DNA of 64,000 nt from Pseudorhodobacter sp. PARRP1. GTDB taxonomy: Bacteria > Pseudomonadota > Alphaproteobacteria > Rhodobacterales > Rhodobacteraceae. The stretch lies in assembly GCA_002256245.1 (NCBI GenBank), contig NKIU01000002.1, positions 558,001 to 622,000 of the forward strand. The letters run 5' to 3'. The position numbers and the translations under genes were made by a program. Shown here piece after piece: positions 7,627-16,717 of this stretch (position 1 is the first letter of the stretch; every line of letters begins with the position of its first letter). Under the pieces are notes generated by a model. That model was not told the origin of the DNA and made no database searches. It saw only the letters and a program-made list of their open reading frames with translations.

Positions 7627-8799
7627 TTAACCCTGCACCATCAGCTTGGTCAGGCCGTGGAAGTGATACACGTCGCCGTAAACTGGAGGCTCCACCAGCC
7701 GCAATTTCGGCAGGCGTTGGAACAGGATCGGCAGGGCGGCTTGCAACTCCAGCCGCGCAAGGGGGGCGCCTACGCAGAAATGCAGGCCGGCGCCAAAGCT
7801 GACATGCGGTTTGGCGGGGCGGTTTGGCTGGAATTGGCCGGGGTTTTCCCACAGGCCGGGGTCGCGGTTGGCGGAGGCCAGCAGCAGCGCCACTTGATCG
7901 CCGCGATGGAAGGCGTGGCCCATCACGTCGATATCGGCGTAAGCCCAGCGGGTGAACATATGCAGCGCGGGATCAAAGCGCAGGATTTCCTCGACGCAAG
8001 TCTCGGCATTTTCGGGCGTGACGGTGTGGCGGGTTTGCAGCAGGGTTTTCACGCCATTGCCGATTGTGTGCACCGTGGCCTCGTGGCCTGCGTTCAGCAA
8101 AAGGATGCAGGTGGTGATCAGCTCATCCGTGGTCAGCTTTTCGCCTGCTTCTTCGGCGGCGATCAGGCTGGTGATCAGATCGTCGCGCGGATCGGCGCGG
8201 CGGGCTTCGACATATTGGCGCATGAAGGCCACGAAGGCTTCGGTTGCGGCAATCGCGCGGTCTTCGCGGGCGCGGTCGCGGCCTGCCATATACATGCCGA
8301 CCATGGCGTTAGACCAGCGCAGCAGATCATCCGACATCGTCTCGGGCACGCCCAGCAGGCGGGCGATGATGATAACGGGCAGTTTCTGGCCAAACTGGGC
8401 CAGCAGATCGAACGGGCCAGCGGGCAGGGCGTCGATCAACTGATGGGTTAGGGCTTCGATTTCCGGTTGCAAGGCTGCGATGCGGCGCGAGGTGAAGGCG
8501 CGCAGCACAAGGCCGCGCAGGCGGGTGTGGCGGGGTGGCTCAAGCTCCAGCATCGAATGGGCCTCGACCGCGTAGAACGGGGCCAGATGCGGCGGGATTT
8601 CGGGGGCGCGTTCCGCCGGGGCCTCGCGGCCAAAGCGGCGGTCGCGGAAGATGGCGTTGCAGGCGGCGGCATTGCCGGTGCAGGCCATGCCGTATTCAGC
8701 CCAGTGAAAGAACGGCCCCTCGGCGCGGGCAGCCTCGTAGAACGGATAGGGGTTTTGCACGAAGGCGGTATCGAGCGGCGATTGATGCAGGGTTTTCAC
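7627..8799 (-). CDS. Cytochrome P450
   Basis: A 390-aa soluble bacterial class I P450, a heme monooxygenase; substrate not predictable. Visible are the I-helix oxygen-activation motif NAGHEAT (236-242), the ExxR motif at 271-274 (EEILR) and the heme loop FGAGLHFCVG (335-344) with ligand Cys342. The motif E-PPRHTRLRGLV near 87-98 is also typical. The GTG at 8799 is chosen because it overlaps the exporter stop as GTGA and MKTLHQSPLD begins a normal P450 N-terminus; the track start lies inside the transporter. Coupling to an EamA exporter suggests the two act on one metabolite. No ferredoxin partner is adjacent, but fpr lies 4 kb away. Confidence 0.92.
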   Translation of the reverse strand: MKTLHQSPLDTAFVQNPYPFYEAARAEGPFFHWAEYGMACTGNAAACNAIFRDRRFGREAPAERAPEIPPHLAPFYAVEAHSMLELEPPRHTRLRGLVLRAFTSRRIAALQPEIEALTHQLIDALPAGPFDLLAQFGQKLPVIIIARLLGVPETMSDDLLRWSNAMVGMYMAGRDRAREDRAIAATEAFVAFMRQYVEARRADPRDDLITSLIAAEEAGEKLTTDELITTCILLLNAGHEATVHTIGNGVKTLLQTRHTVTPENAETCVEEILRFDPALHMFTRWAYADIDVMGHAFHRGDQVALLLASANRDPGLWENPGQFQPNRPAKPHVSFGAGLHFCVGAPLARLELQAALPILFQRLPKLRLVEPPVYGDVYHFHGLTKLMVQG

Positions 8800-9722
8800 G
8801 TGCGGCGCCCCAACGGAATGATGCCCTGCGCCACCAGAACGCCGATGGCAACCAGGCAGGCAGCGGCGGCCTGGCCCCAATCCCAACGCCCGCCCAAGAA
8901 GAACAGGATGATCATCACATAGAAAGGGGCTGCGTTGATATGCAGCGATGACAGCCCGATGCCGAGTTTTTCAACCGACATGATCCACATCAGCTGGCTG
9001 ATGCCCAGCGAGCCTACCGAAAACGCCAGCAGGGCAAGGCCCTCTTTCCAGCCCCAGCGGCTGAACTCGGGCAGCGGGTTGCCAGCGGCGATGCCAAGGC
9101 TGGCCACCGCGCTGACCGCAATCGCGGCACCGGCGATGGTCAGAGCGGTGCGCCCTATCGGTGAGAGGCCGGGGAAGGCGGTGACGGTCAGCCGCGAGCC
9201 CAAGGCAAACGACACCACCGAGCCAAAGCAGAGCAGCGCGCCAAAGCCCAACGACAGCCCGCCCGCTTTGAAATCAAGCGCCATCATGCCGCCCGCAAGC
9301 GACAACAGCAGGCCGATGATCAGCGCGCGGGACAGTTTGCGGCCATCCAGCGCCACTTCCAGCGCGATGCCCACCACCGGCAATGTGGCCGAAATCACCG
9401 CCGCCGTCACAGCGCCACCCCGCGCCTGACCCTGCACCAGAAACCACGCGCCAAGGCCGATCAGGCTGCCCACCGCGATGCCTTTCAACCAGTTGACGCG
9501 CAACAGCGCCCCCGGCCCCTCCATCAGTGCCCAGACCGGCAGCAGCGACAGCGCGGCCAGCGCCATCCGCAAGGCGCTCAGCTGATCGGCGGGCAGCAAG
9601 GGGATGATGAAATCGGCGGCAGGCAGGCCCGCAGCCCAGATCAGCATCGAGGCCATGCAGATCAGGTTGGCCCCCAGAAGGCTGGGCGCTGCGGGGGCGG
9701 GGGTATGGGCTGAGGCTGTCAT
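8796..9722 (-). CDS. EamA/DMT-family transporter
   Basis: 308 aa with ten predicted hydrophobic segments in two EamA repeats (for example LICMASMLIWAAGLPAADFI near the N-terminus and GISQLMWIMSVEKLGIGLSS in the second half). The family exports or takes up amino acids, nucleobases or other metabolites across the inner membrane. The stop overlaps the P450 GTG start, so the two are translationally coupled. Substrate unknown. Confidence 0.88.
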   Translation of the reverse strand: MTASAHTPAPAAPSLLGANLICMASMLIWAAGLPAADFIIPLLPADQLSALRMALAALSLLPVWALMEGPGALLRVNWLKGIAVGSLIGLGAWFLVQGQARGGAVTAAVISATLPVVGIALEVALDGRKLSRALIIGLLLSLAGGMMALDFKAGGLSLGFGALLCFGSVVSFALGSRLTVTAFPGLSPIGRTALTIAGAAIAVSAVASLGIAAGNPLPEFSRWGWKEGLALLAFSVGSLGISQLMWIMSVEKLGIGLSSLHINAAPFYVMIILFFLGGRWDWGQAAAACLVAIGVLVAQGIIPLGRRT

Positions 9723-9779
9723 GGGCTATGTTTGGGCAATCTGAAACGGCTCGGCTGCTCTGTCCGCGACGCGGGCAGG

Positions 9780-10523
9780 TCAGGCGGCGGCGAGGGCGGC
9801 AACAATCGCACCGAAATCGACAGCTTTCAGGCTTGCGCCGCCCACCAGCGCACCATCGACATGCGGCACCGCAAAGATCTCGGCGGCATTCGAGGGCTTG
9901 ACCGAGCCACCATAGAGCAGGCGGGTGTTGGCCGCCTCGGCCCCGATATGGGCGGAAAGGCGGGCGCGCAAGAAGCTGTGCACCTCGGCAATCTGGGCAA
10001 TCGTAGGGGTGCGGCCGGTGCCGATGGCCCAGACCGGTTCATAGGCGATCACCAACTGGCCCGCGGTGGCATCCTTGGGGACCGAGCCGTCAAGCTGTGC
10101 TGCGATCACCGCCAGTGTCTCGCCCGCATCGCGCTGCGCCTCGGTTTCGCCCAGGCAGACGACCGCCACCAGACCCGCCGCGATGGCGGCGCGGGCTTTG
10201 GCCAGCACCAGCGCATCGGTTTCACCGTGATCGGCGCGGCGCTCGGAATGGCCCAAAATCACATGGCTGGCCCCCGCATCCGCCAACATCGCAGCCGAAA
10301 TGTCGCCGGTATGCGCGCCCGCCGCATTGGCGTGGCAATCCTGCCCGCCCACGGCCAGCGCCGAGCCTGCGGCAAGGCCTGCCATTTCGGCCAGCAACGT
10401 GGCGGGGGGGCACAGCAACATCTCACATGCGGGGGCGGGGTGTGCGGCAAGCAGCGCCTGCACCTCTGCCACGGCGGCACGGGTGCCGTTCATCTTCCAG
10501 TTGCCTGCTGCCAGCTTTTTCAT
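9780..10523 (-). CDS. tpiA: Triose-phosphate isomerase
   Basis: Interconverts dihydroxyacetone phosphate and glyceraldehyde 3-phosphate in glycolysis and gluconeogenesis. 247 aa, the usual length. Substrate-binding NWKMNG is at residues 8-13, the catalytic His in ILGHSERR near 92, the catalytic Glu in [11 protein letters not shown] near 161, and the phosphate-binding LLYGGSVK near 203. The start at 10523 is supported by a GGGAGG sequence upstream. The neighbours are not glycolytic; the gene appears to be expressed alone. Confidence 0.96.
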   Translation of the reverse strand: MKKLAAGNWKMNGTRAAVAEVQALLAAHPAPACEMLLCPPATLLAEMAGLAAGSALAVGGQDCHANAAGAHTGDISAAMLADAGASHVILGHSERRADHGETDALVLAKARAAIAAGLVAVVCLGETEAQRDAGETLAVIAAQLDGSVPKDATAGQLVIAYEPVWAIGTGRTPTIAQIAEVHSFLRARLSAHIGAEAANTRLLYGGSVKPSNAAEIFAVPHVDGALVGGASLKAVDFGAIVAALAAA

Positions 10524-10670
10524 CGCATCCTCCCTGTTCTGTCACAAGGCGTAGCGATTTGGCAGGGCAAGCGAAAGGGGCAGGCTGCGGGTTATCAGGA
10601 TTTTCCGCAGGCCCTGCGCCGGGCACCCACCGCGCGCAAGCGCTGAAATGGCTTGCGGCGGCACGCCGCG

Positions 10671-10712
10671 CCGTCAGATCACGCCCGTCAGATCACGCGG
10701 GTCAGATCACGC
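10671..10712. repeat. Tandem array, 3 x 14 bp, at the 3' end of the hesB gene
   Basis: Three units: CCGTCAGATCACGC twice, then GGGTCAGATCACGC. On the minus strand each unit is GCGTGATCTGAC-NN, which resembles the sequence around the stop codon of the upstream Fe-S gene (GCCTGATCTGGCGG at about 10716-10729). The array therefore looks like amplification of that gene's own 3' end. Confidence 0.85.
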
Positions 10713-10726
10713 GGGTCGCCGCCAGA

Positions 10727-11077
10727 TCAGGCGTCTTTGAACTTGATGCTTTCGCCGCAGCCGCACGCCTCGGCGACGTTGGGATTGTTGAACTTGAAAC
10801 CTGCGTGCAGAAGATCGGTTTCATAGTCAATCTCGGTGCCGAACAGAAACATCTGCGCCATCGGTGCGATCAGCACGCGGGCACCATCTTGCTCGACAAC
10901 CTCATCCAGCGGATTGCTTTCGGCGACGTAATCCATGGTGTATTCCATGCCCGCGCAGCCGCCCTTCTTGATGCCGATGCGCAAGCCAGCCGAGCCTTGC
11001 TTGGCCATCAGCCGTGCAATCTGCTTGGCCGCGATCGGGGTCAGGGTGACGGCGGCTTTGCCGGGGATGCCGAACAT
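10727..11077 (-). CDS. HesB/IscA-family Fe-S assembly protein
   Basis: 116 aa A-type carrier that accepts Fe-S clusters from the SUF scaffold and delivers them to apoproteins. The three conserved cysteines are C41 (KKGGCAGM), C105 and C107 (EACGCGES). SufA, ErpA and IscA cannot be told apart from this sequence. The partner gene upstream, 60 nt away in the same direction, is a SufT/MIP18-type DUF59 protein; together they resemble the tail of an alphaproteobacterial suf operon, but sufBCDS are not in the window. The many Fe-S proteins encoded here (Nuo subunits, CysH, sulfite reductase, MoaA) would be clients. Confidence 0.9.
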   Translation of the reverse strand: MFGIPGKAAVTLTPIAAKQIARLMAKQGSAGLRIGIKKGGCAGMEYTMDYVAESNPLDEVVEQDGARVLIAPMAQMFLFGTEIDYETDLLHAGFKFNNPNVAEACGCGESIKFKDA

Positions 11078-11138
11078 GGATGTGGTCCTTTAAGCTATGC
11101 AGCAAAGATAGGATTACCGCAGGCGTCCTGCAAGGGAC

Positions 11139-11501
11139 TTACATGAAGCCCAGTTCCAACCGCGCCTCGTCCGACATCATCTCCATCCCCCAGGGCGGAT
11201 CGAAGGTCATGCCGACCTTGACCTCTTTCACCCCTGCGACGGGCTCCACCGCATCCTGCACCCAGCCCGGCATCTCGCCTGCCACCGGGCAGCCGGGGGC
11301 GGTCAGGGTCATCATGATCTGGACGCTGTTTTCGGGCGAGATTTCAATGGTATAGACCAAGCCCAGATCAAAGATGTTGACCGGGATTTCCGGGTCATAC
11401 ACCGTGCGGCAAGCCTCGACCACCTGCTCATACAGCGGATGTTCGGTAGAAGACGGGCGGATCAGGGGGGCGCCCTCGATCTGGTCCAGCGGCTGGTTCA
11501 T
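11139..11501 (-). CDS. SufT/DUF59 (MIP18-family) Fe-S assembly protein
   Basis: 120 aa with the MIP18 signature: TVYDPEIPVNIFDLGLVY near 35-52 and the conserved Cys in MTLTAPGCPVAGEMP near 71. These proteins assist Fe-S cluster maturation and are usually part of suf operons. The ATG at 11501 is preferred to the overlapping GTG at 11504. It sits directly upstream of the hesB-type gene. The spacer to the acyltransferase gene contains CTATATAAAC, a possible -10 region, about 30 nt upstream of the start. Confidence 0.88.
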   Translation of the reverse strand: MNQPLDQIEGAPLIRPSSTEHPLYEQVVEACRTVYDPEIPVNIFDLGLVYTIEISPENSVQIMMTLTAPGCPVAGEMPGWVQDAVEPVAGVKEVKVGMTFDPPWGMEMMSDEARLELGFM

Positions 11502-11594
11502 CACATTCTCACGTGGTTAGTTGAGTGTTTATATAGGGAATCCCGCGCAAAGGTCTAGTGCAGGAATATGTTTTGCACGCGGATGCGGGGCGGC

Positions 11595-12548
11595 TTACAG
11601 CAGCCGACGCTCCAGCCCCGCCCGCCGGATGCCCCAGACCAGCAGGATCGAGCCTGCAACCGCGCAGGCATAGATCGCCGGGCGGCCGAAATCGGCAAAG
11701 CGGAACAGCAGCGCCACAAAGGCGACGTGGATGAAGTAAATCCCCGAGGCATAGTCGCTGAGCACGCGGGTCGCCAAGGTGCCGGGCCATTTCAGCGCCA
11801 GCAGCATCAGCGCAGGTGCCGCAAGGCCAAGCGCGATCATGTTGTCATGCGCCACGCCCTTGATGGCATAGCGCGCCAGCAGCAACGATTCGGCGAGAAC
11901 CAGCACAACCCCGACAAAGGCCGCGACCTGCAGCCAGCCAATCGTCAGCCGATCGGTCAGGGTGCTGCGTGCGATCAGAAAACCGGCCAGCATATAGGGC
12001 AGGCACAACACCAGCGGGTTGCGGTTGGCGAGCAGCGGGTCGGAAAAAATCAGTTTGTTGGGTGCGATCAGATCGAACGCCATGCCATAGGTGATGCCGA
12101 GCCCGCCCAGCAATGTCGCCAGCATCAGCCCGAACAGCGCGCGGTTTGACCAGCGCGACACCGCCACGATCAGCGCCGCCGCCATCACCATCCCGGCCAG
12201 ATACCACAGATGCCAATAGCCAAAGACCAGCGTGCGCAGATTTGGCCCCAGACCCCGCGCGGCCAGCACCGGCCAGTAAAGCGGCAAGTAGATCAGCATC
12301 CACAGCACATAAAGCGTGCCTGCGTGTTTCACATAAGCCCAGCCACGCTCGCGGGCGACGGCGGCGTGCAGAAAATAGCCGTTGAACAGCAAAAAGATCG
12401 GCACACCCAACCGAAACAGACCATCGCCTGTCAGCAAAATCGCCGTGCGCCCCAATGGGGCGAACGGGTTGGCATGGATGCCGACAACCATGAAAGCAAG
12501 CAGAAGCTTCAGAAGATCGACGGCGCGACTGCGCATGGCGCTGGCCAT
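11595..12548 (-). CDS. Acyltransferase-3 family integral membrane protein
   Basis: 317 aa, about ten hydrophobic segments. It matches the Acyl_transf_3 pattern: RAVDLLKLLLAFMVVGIHAN at the start with the conserved His in the first helix (VGIHAN), then VPIFLLFNGYFLH. Members O-acetylate or O-succinylate sugars of polysaccharides, LPS or glycolipids from the cytoplasmic side. No glycosyltransferase genes are nearby, so the substrate cannot be inferred. Start: the second Met (12536) is also possible, since MASAMRSRAVD has two candidates. Confidence 0.82.
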   Translation of the reverse strand: MASAMRSRAVDLLKLLLAFMVVGIHANPFAPLGRTAILLTGDGLFRLGVPIFLLFNGYFLHAAVARERGWAYVKHAGTLYVLWMLIYLPLYWPVLAARGLGPNLRTLVFGYWHLWYLAGMVMAAALIVAVSRWSNRALFGLMLATLLGGLGITYGMAFDLIAPNKLIFSDPLLANRNPLVLCLPYMLAGFLIARSTLTDRLTIGWLQVAAFVGVVLVLAESLLLARYAIKGVAHDNMIALGLAAPALMLLALKWPGTLATRVLSDYASGIYFIHVAFVALLFRFADFGRPAIYACAVAGSILLVWGIRRAGLERRLL

Positions 12549-12577
12549 AACAGGGGTTGTCCGGGGTTATCGCAGGA

Positions 12578-13150
12578 TCAGAACGGAATCTCGTCGTCCA
12601 TGTCGGAACGGCCACCGCCCGCGCTGCCGCCGCCAAAGCCGCCACCGCTGTTGCCGCCGCCGTAACCACCGCTGCCGCCGCCGCCGCCACGGCTGTAACC
12701 GCCGCCGCCGCCTGCACCGCCGCCGCCTGCACCACCGCCCTGATCTTCATAGCGGCCACGATCATCGTCGCCACCGCCTGCGCCACCCGCGCCGCCGTCA
12801 CGACCGCCCAGCAAGGTCAACTCGCCCCGGAACTGGCGCAGCACGACTTCGGTGGTGTAGCGATCCGCACCCGATTGGTCCTGCCATTTGCGGGTTTCCA
12901 ACTGGCCTTCGATATAGACGGTCGAGCCTTTGCGCAGATACTGCTCGGCGATCTTGCCAAGGTTTTCATTGAAAATCGCGACAGAGTGCCATTCGGTGCG
13001 CTCTTTACGCTCGCCACTTTGCTTGTCGCGCCATGTCTCTGATGTGGCGATGCGCAGGTTCACGACTTTGCCGCCGTTGGGAAAATTCCGCACCTCGGGG
13101 TCGCGGCCCAGATTTCCGACGATGATCACCTTGTTGACCGAGCCTGCCAT
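12578..13150 (-). CDS. ssb: Single-stranded DNA-binding protein
   Basis: Binds ssDNA during replication, recombination and repair. From the ATG at 13150, with an AGGAG RBS just before it, the protein is 190 aa. The OB-fold is [20 protein letters not shown] through [20 protein letters not shown] to [13 protein letters not shown]. It is followed by a long Gly-rich linker, and ends in MDDEIPF, the acidic tip that recruits repair and replication partners. The linker is longer and more Gly-rich than in E. coli SSB. I see no canonical SOS box upstream. Confidence 0.96.
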   Translation of the reverse strand: MAGSVNKVIIVGNLGRDPEVRNFPNGGKVVNLRIATSETWRDKQSGERKERTEWHSVAIFNENLGKIAEQYLRKGSTVYIEGQLETRKWQDQSGADRYTTEVVLRQFRGELTLLGGRDGGAGGAGGGDDDRGRYEDQGGGAGGGGAGGGGGYSRGGGGGSGGYGGGNSGGGFGGGSAGGGRSDMDDEIPF

Positions 13151-13364
13151 CACACTCTCCTGATTCCGATGTCTCCGCCAGCATTGCGACGGATGGTTGA
13201 GAAATTCTATAGACTGCCCCAACTGGCCCCGCAACCGGGCAACCGATGCTGTGGTGGCAAGGCTTTGCCGATGCCGCGCGGGCCGGTTCCATCACAAGGC
13301 TGGCACTGGGCGGAAAAATGCGTATAGTGCCGCCAGTTTTGGTTCGTCTGACAACAGGATTACC

Positions 13365-13982
13365 ATGCGATTTGCGGCCTTGGTCTTGAGAGTGGTGCTT
13401 GCGGCGGGCGTGGCTGTGGCCATGGTTGGGGCAGCGCAGGCTGAAGGCTTGAAGCTGGGGTCAAAGAAAAATCGCTCGGCGGTGCTGAAGTCTCAGATGG
13501 CGCTGCTGGATGGGCGGTTGGCGGTTGTTTACAACGGCTCGGATCGGCTGAAGCCGAACTTCAACAAGGAAGAAACGGCCGCCGGGGGCGATGCGCCGGT
13601 CAAGCGGTTCAGCGGCAAGTATAAGGGCGAATATCTCGAGGTCGCGAAGGCCGCTGCCCGCAAGCATGGCGTGCCAGAGGATGTTTTCCTGCGGCTGGTG
13701 CAGCAGGAAAGTGGGTGGAACACCGGGGCTGTGTCGGTCAAGGGGGCCACAGGGCTTGCGCAACTGATGCCGGGGACGGCAGAGCGGTTGGGCGTGGATA
13801 TCAACGATCCGGGCGAGAACCTTGAGGGCGGCGCGCGCTATCTGCGGATGATGTATGATCGGTTTGGCACCTGGAAACTGGCGCTGGCGGCGTATAATGC
13901 CGGGCCGCTTGCGGTGGAAAAACACGGCGGGGTGCCGCCCTATGATGAGACCAAGAACTACGTTCTGGCGATCTTGGGCTAG
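13365..13982 (+). CDS. Lytic transglycosylase, SLT family
   Basis: A 205-aa secreted peptidoglycan lytic enzyme. The Sec signal peptide ends near AQA-EG (residue 26). The SLT domain starts at about 90 with VAKAAARKHGVPEDVFLRLV, the catalytic Glu in QQESGW (113-118), then GATGLAQLMPGTA (127-139) and the AYNAGP motif. The ATG at 13365 is used; the track start at 13197 precedes a region that is not protein-like. It is small for the family, with a SLT domain and a short N-terminal linker only. Confidence 0.92.
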   Translation: MRFAALVLRVVLAAGVAVAMVGAAQAEGLKLGSKKNRSAVLKSQMALLDGRLAVVYNGSDRLKPNFNKEETAAGGDAPVKRFSGKYKGEYLEVAKAAARKHGVPEDVFLRLVQQESGWNTGAVSVKGATGLAQLMPGTAERLGVDINDPGENLEGGARYLRMMYDRFGTWKLALAAYNAGPLAVEKHGGVPPYDETKNYVLAILG

Positions 13983-13994
13983 GTTTTTTGGGTG

Positions 13995-14010
13995 TGTCCA
14001 CGCGTGGACA
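13995..14010. repeat. 16-bp perfect palindrome TGTCCACGCGTGGACA
   Basis: Perfect self-complementary 16-mer 12 nt after the transglycosylase stop. A related 20-bp palindrome with core TGTCCCCGCGGGGACA occurs after rnj (52466-52485). Too short a loop for an RNA hairpin, so a protein-binding or chromosomal motif is more likely than a terminator. Confidence 0.6.
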
Positions 14011-14112
14011 GACGCCCTGCTCTAATAAAATCAAAGGGTTCGCATGGGGTGATTCATCTTGTGTGAACACTTGTGCCGATCTGGCCGCGGGGCGCTTGCT
14101 GAGATCAAAGCT

Positions 14113-14145
14113 GCCTCCGGCGGGAGTATTTTTGCCAAGATGAAG
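14113..14145 (+). repeat. Repeat element C (GCCTCCGGCGGGAGTATTTTT-GCCAAGATGAAG)
   Basis: A single-arm copy of the element seen as an inverted pair at 2642-2727; 32 of 33 positions match the family. It has an internal stem (CCTCCGGCGGGAG), then TATTTTT on the plus strand, so it could stop transcription from the transglycosylase gene. It lies about 100 nt before yegD. Confidence 0.75.
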
Positions 14146-14241
14146 CTGTGGCGCAATTTGGTGGTTTTGGTCCAAGGGTTTGGTTTACTTCCCGCGCTGC
14201 GGCGGCTAAAGCCCGCGCTTTGCTGACGCGAGGGGCCGGAT

Positions 14242-15492
14242 ATGACGCTGTTTTGTGGGATCGACTTTGGCACCTCGAACTCGACGGTTTCGCTGGCCGA
14301 TGCGGATCGGGCTTGGCTGATCGCTTTGGAAGATCAGGCATTTACTTTGCCCTCGGCGGTGTTCTGGGAGCAGGACGGCGGTGCGCCGGAATTTGGCCGG
14401 GCAGGCATTGCCGCCTATTTGCGCGGCGATGAGGGGCGGCTGATGCGGGGGCTGAAAAGCACGCTCGGCTCGGGGATGATCGACGAGCGCACGGCGGTGG
14501 GCAGCCGCGCGGTGTCGTTCCGCGAGGTGCTGACGCGGTTCATGCGGCATATGGTCGGCGTTTTGCGCGAACACGCGCCGGGGGCGGATCGGGTGGTGCT
14601 GGGTCGCCCGGTGCATTTTGTCGATGGCGATGAGGCGGGGGATTTGAAGGCGCAGACGGCGCTGGAGGAGATCGCGCGGGCTTTGGGCTTTCGCGAGGTG
14701 TCGTTTCAGTATGAGCCGATTGCGGCGGCCTTGCAGTATGAACAGGGGACTTCCCGCGAAGAACTGGTGCTGATCGTCGATATCGGCGGCGGCACGTCTG
14801 ACTTTTCCATCGTGCGGGTGTCGCCGGAACGCGCAAAGGCGGCGGACCGGGCGGGCGATATTCTGGCCAATGACGGGATCAGGGTGGGCGGCACCGATTT
14901 TGACCGCTTTCTCAGTTTGGCCGAGGTGATGCCGCATCTTGGCTACAAGGCCACCACCAAGGGCGGCCAAGGCTTGATGCCGAACCACTATTTCCTTGAT
15001 CTGGCGACATGGCACCGCATCAACTTCCTTTATACCCAGCGCTGTCTGGCGGATCTGAAGGCGTTTCGGCGCGAGATTGATCGGCCAGAATTGCTGGATC
15101 GGTTGATGAAGGTGATCGCGGAGCGTCAGGGCCATGCGGTGGCGATGGCGGTCGAGGCGGCGAAGATCGCGCTTTCCGATCAGGATGTGGTGCGGTTGCA
15201 AATCTCAGCTTTGACGGGGGGGCCGAACCCGATGCTGCGGCGGGAAGGCTTTGAGGCGGCGGTGCTGCCGCTGGTAGAGCGGATTTCGGAACGGTTGGGC
15301 GCGGTTATGTCTCAGGCCGGGGTTGGCGTGGCGGATATCGGCACGGTGTTTATGACCGGGGGTTCCTCAGGCCTGCCGGTGCTGCGGGCTTGCGTGCAGG
15401 CGGCGCTGCCGGGGGTTGCGATTGCCACCGGGGATATGCTTGGCTCGGTCGGGACGGGGCTTGCGCTGGATGCGCGGCGGAAGTTTTCCTGA
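14242..15492 (+). CDS. YegD-like Hsp70-family ATPase
   Basis: 416 aa. The N-terminal phosphate-binding loop CGIDFGTSNSTVSLAD, the connect-1 segment (SFQYEPIAAALQYEQG) and the phosphate-2 loop VLIVDIGGGTSDFSIVRV are those of the actin/Hsp70 ATPase fold. The total length and the absence of a substrate-binding beta-domain place it with E. coli YegD rather than DnaK. The family is a putative chaperone with no known client. It is followed 12 nt later by the M20D gene, suggesting co-transcription, with no known functional tie. Confidence 0.85.
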   Translation: MTLFCGIDFGTSNSTVSLADADRAWLIALEDQAFTLPSAVFWEQDGGAPEFGRAGIAAYLRGDEGRLMRGLKSTLGSGMIDERTAVGSRAVSFREVLTRFMRHMVGVLREHAPGADRVVLGRPVHFVDGDEAGDLKAQTALEEIARALGFREVSFQYEPIAAALQYEQGTSREELVLIVDIGGGTSDFSIVRVSPERAKAADRAGDILANDGIRVGGTDFDRFLSLAEVMPHLGYKATTKGGQGLMPNHYFLDLATWHRINFLYTQRCLADLKAFRREIDRPELLDRLMKVIAERQGHAVAMAVEAAKIALSDQDVVRLQISALTGGPNPMLRREGFEAAVLPLVERISERLGAVMSQAGVGVADIGTVFMTGGSSGLPVLRACVQAALPGVAIATGDMLGSVGTGLALDARRKFS

Positions 15493-15504
15493 ATGGGGTG
15501 AAAA

Positions 15505-16665
15505 ATGCGGGCGGCGATTGAGGCGATTTTACCGCAAGTGGTGGCGTGGCGGCGGGATTTTCACGCGCATCCCGAGTTGAGTTTTGCCGAACATCGCACC
15601 GGGGCGCGGGTGGCGGAATTGCTGCGCGGGTTTGGCTGCGACAGTGTCGAGACCGGGTGGAGCGGCACGGGCGTGGTCGCGGTGATCAACGGGCGCGCAC
15701 CGGTTGGAAAGAACGGGCGGCGGCGGATTGGGCTGCGGGCGGATATGGATGCGTTGCCGATCTCGGAAGCCTCGGGCGTGGCGTTTGCCAGCACTGTGCC
15801 GGGGGTGATGCATGCCTGCGGGCATGACGGGCATACCGCGATGCTGCTGGCGGCCGCGCAATACTTGACTGCGACGCGGGGCTTTGCGGGCCAAGCGGTG
15901 CTGATCTTTCAGCCCGGCGAGGAAGCGGGTGGCGGTGCGCGCGCGATGATCGCTGAGGGGTTTTTAGACCGCTATCCGCTGGATGAGGTTTATGCGCTGC
16001 ACAATATGCCGGGGCTGGCGGTGGGGGCCTATGCCAGCCGTCCGGGGCCAATTATGGCGGCGGCGGATATGTTTTCGATTGAGATAAGCGGGCGGGGTGG
16101 CCATGCGGCCCAGCCTCATCTGGCATTGGACCCGGTGATGATTGCGGGGCATGTGCTGGTGGCGTTGCAGACGGTGGTGGCGCGCAATGTCGATCCGTTG
16201 AAGCCTGCGGTGTTGTCGGTATCAACGGTTGTCAGTGATGGCTCGGGGGCTTGCGTGGTGCCGGGGCGGGTGGTGCTGACGGGGACGGTGCGCAGCTTTG
16301 AGGGTGCGGTGCAGGATTTGATTGAGGAACGCTTGCGCGCGGTGGTGACCGGAGTGGCGGCTGCGCATGGCGGGGTGGCGGTGGTGGAGTATCTGCGCGA
16401 TGCGCCTGCGACGGTGAATGATGCGGGCTGTGCGGCGCAGGCTTTGGCGGTGGCGCGGGGGCTTTCGGCGCAGGTGGACGGCGATGTGGCACCGATGATG
16501 GTCTCCGAGGATTTTTCAGAGTTTCTGCTGCGGGTGCCGGGGGCGTTCATGTTTGTGGGCAATGGCGAGGGGGCTTTGCTGCATCATCCGGCCTATGCGT
16601 TCAACGATGCGGGGCTGCCGTTTGGCGCGGCCTGGCTGGCCGGGATGGTTGAGGCGCGCGGATAG
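15505..16665 (+). CDS. M20D amidohydrolase (hippurate-hydrolase-like), copy 1
   Basis: 386 aa. Family M20 subfamily D enzymes are di-zinc amidohydrolases that deacylate N-acyl amino acids. Motifs: HAHPELSFAEHRTG at 21-34, the metal site MHACGHDGHTAML near 106, the catalytic Glu pair in PGEEAGGGA near 140, and the dimerisation lid GRGGHAAQPH near 195. It starts 12 nt after yegD. The adjacent downstream gene encodes a closely similar paralogue. Substrate undefined. Confidence 0.9.
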   Translation: MRAAIEAILPQVVAWRRDFHAHPELSFAEHRTGARVAELLRGFGCDSVETGWSGTGVVAVINGRAPVGKNGRRRIGLRADMDALPISEASGVAFASTVPGVMHACGHDGHTAMLLAAAQYLTATRGFAGQAVLIFQPGEEAGGGARAMIAEGFLDRYPLDEVYALHNMPGLAVGAYASRPGPIMAAADMFSIEISGRGGHAAQPHLALDPVMIAGHVLVALQTVVARNVDPLKPAVLSVSTVVSDGSGACVVPGRVVLTGTVRSFEGAVQDLIEERLRAVVTGVAAAHGGVAVVEYLRDAPATVNDAGCAAQALAVARGLSAQVDGDVAPMMVSEDFSEFLLRVPGAFMFVGNGEGALLHHPAYAFNDAGLPFGAAWLAGMVEARG

Positions 16666-16717
16666 GGCTTGCAGGGCGGCGGCGTTTGCTCAAATCATGG
16701 GGCAAAGGAGATTTGCC

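Noticed and set aside
12557-13042. Ala/Thr-rich plus-strand ORF opposite ssb
   Set aside because: Its composition arises from reading the Gly-rich SSB linker backwards; SSB itself has a strong RBS and clear domains.
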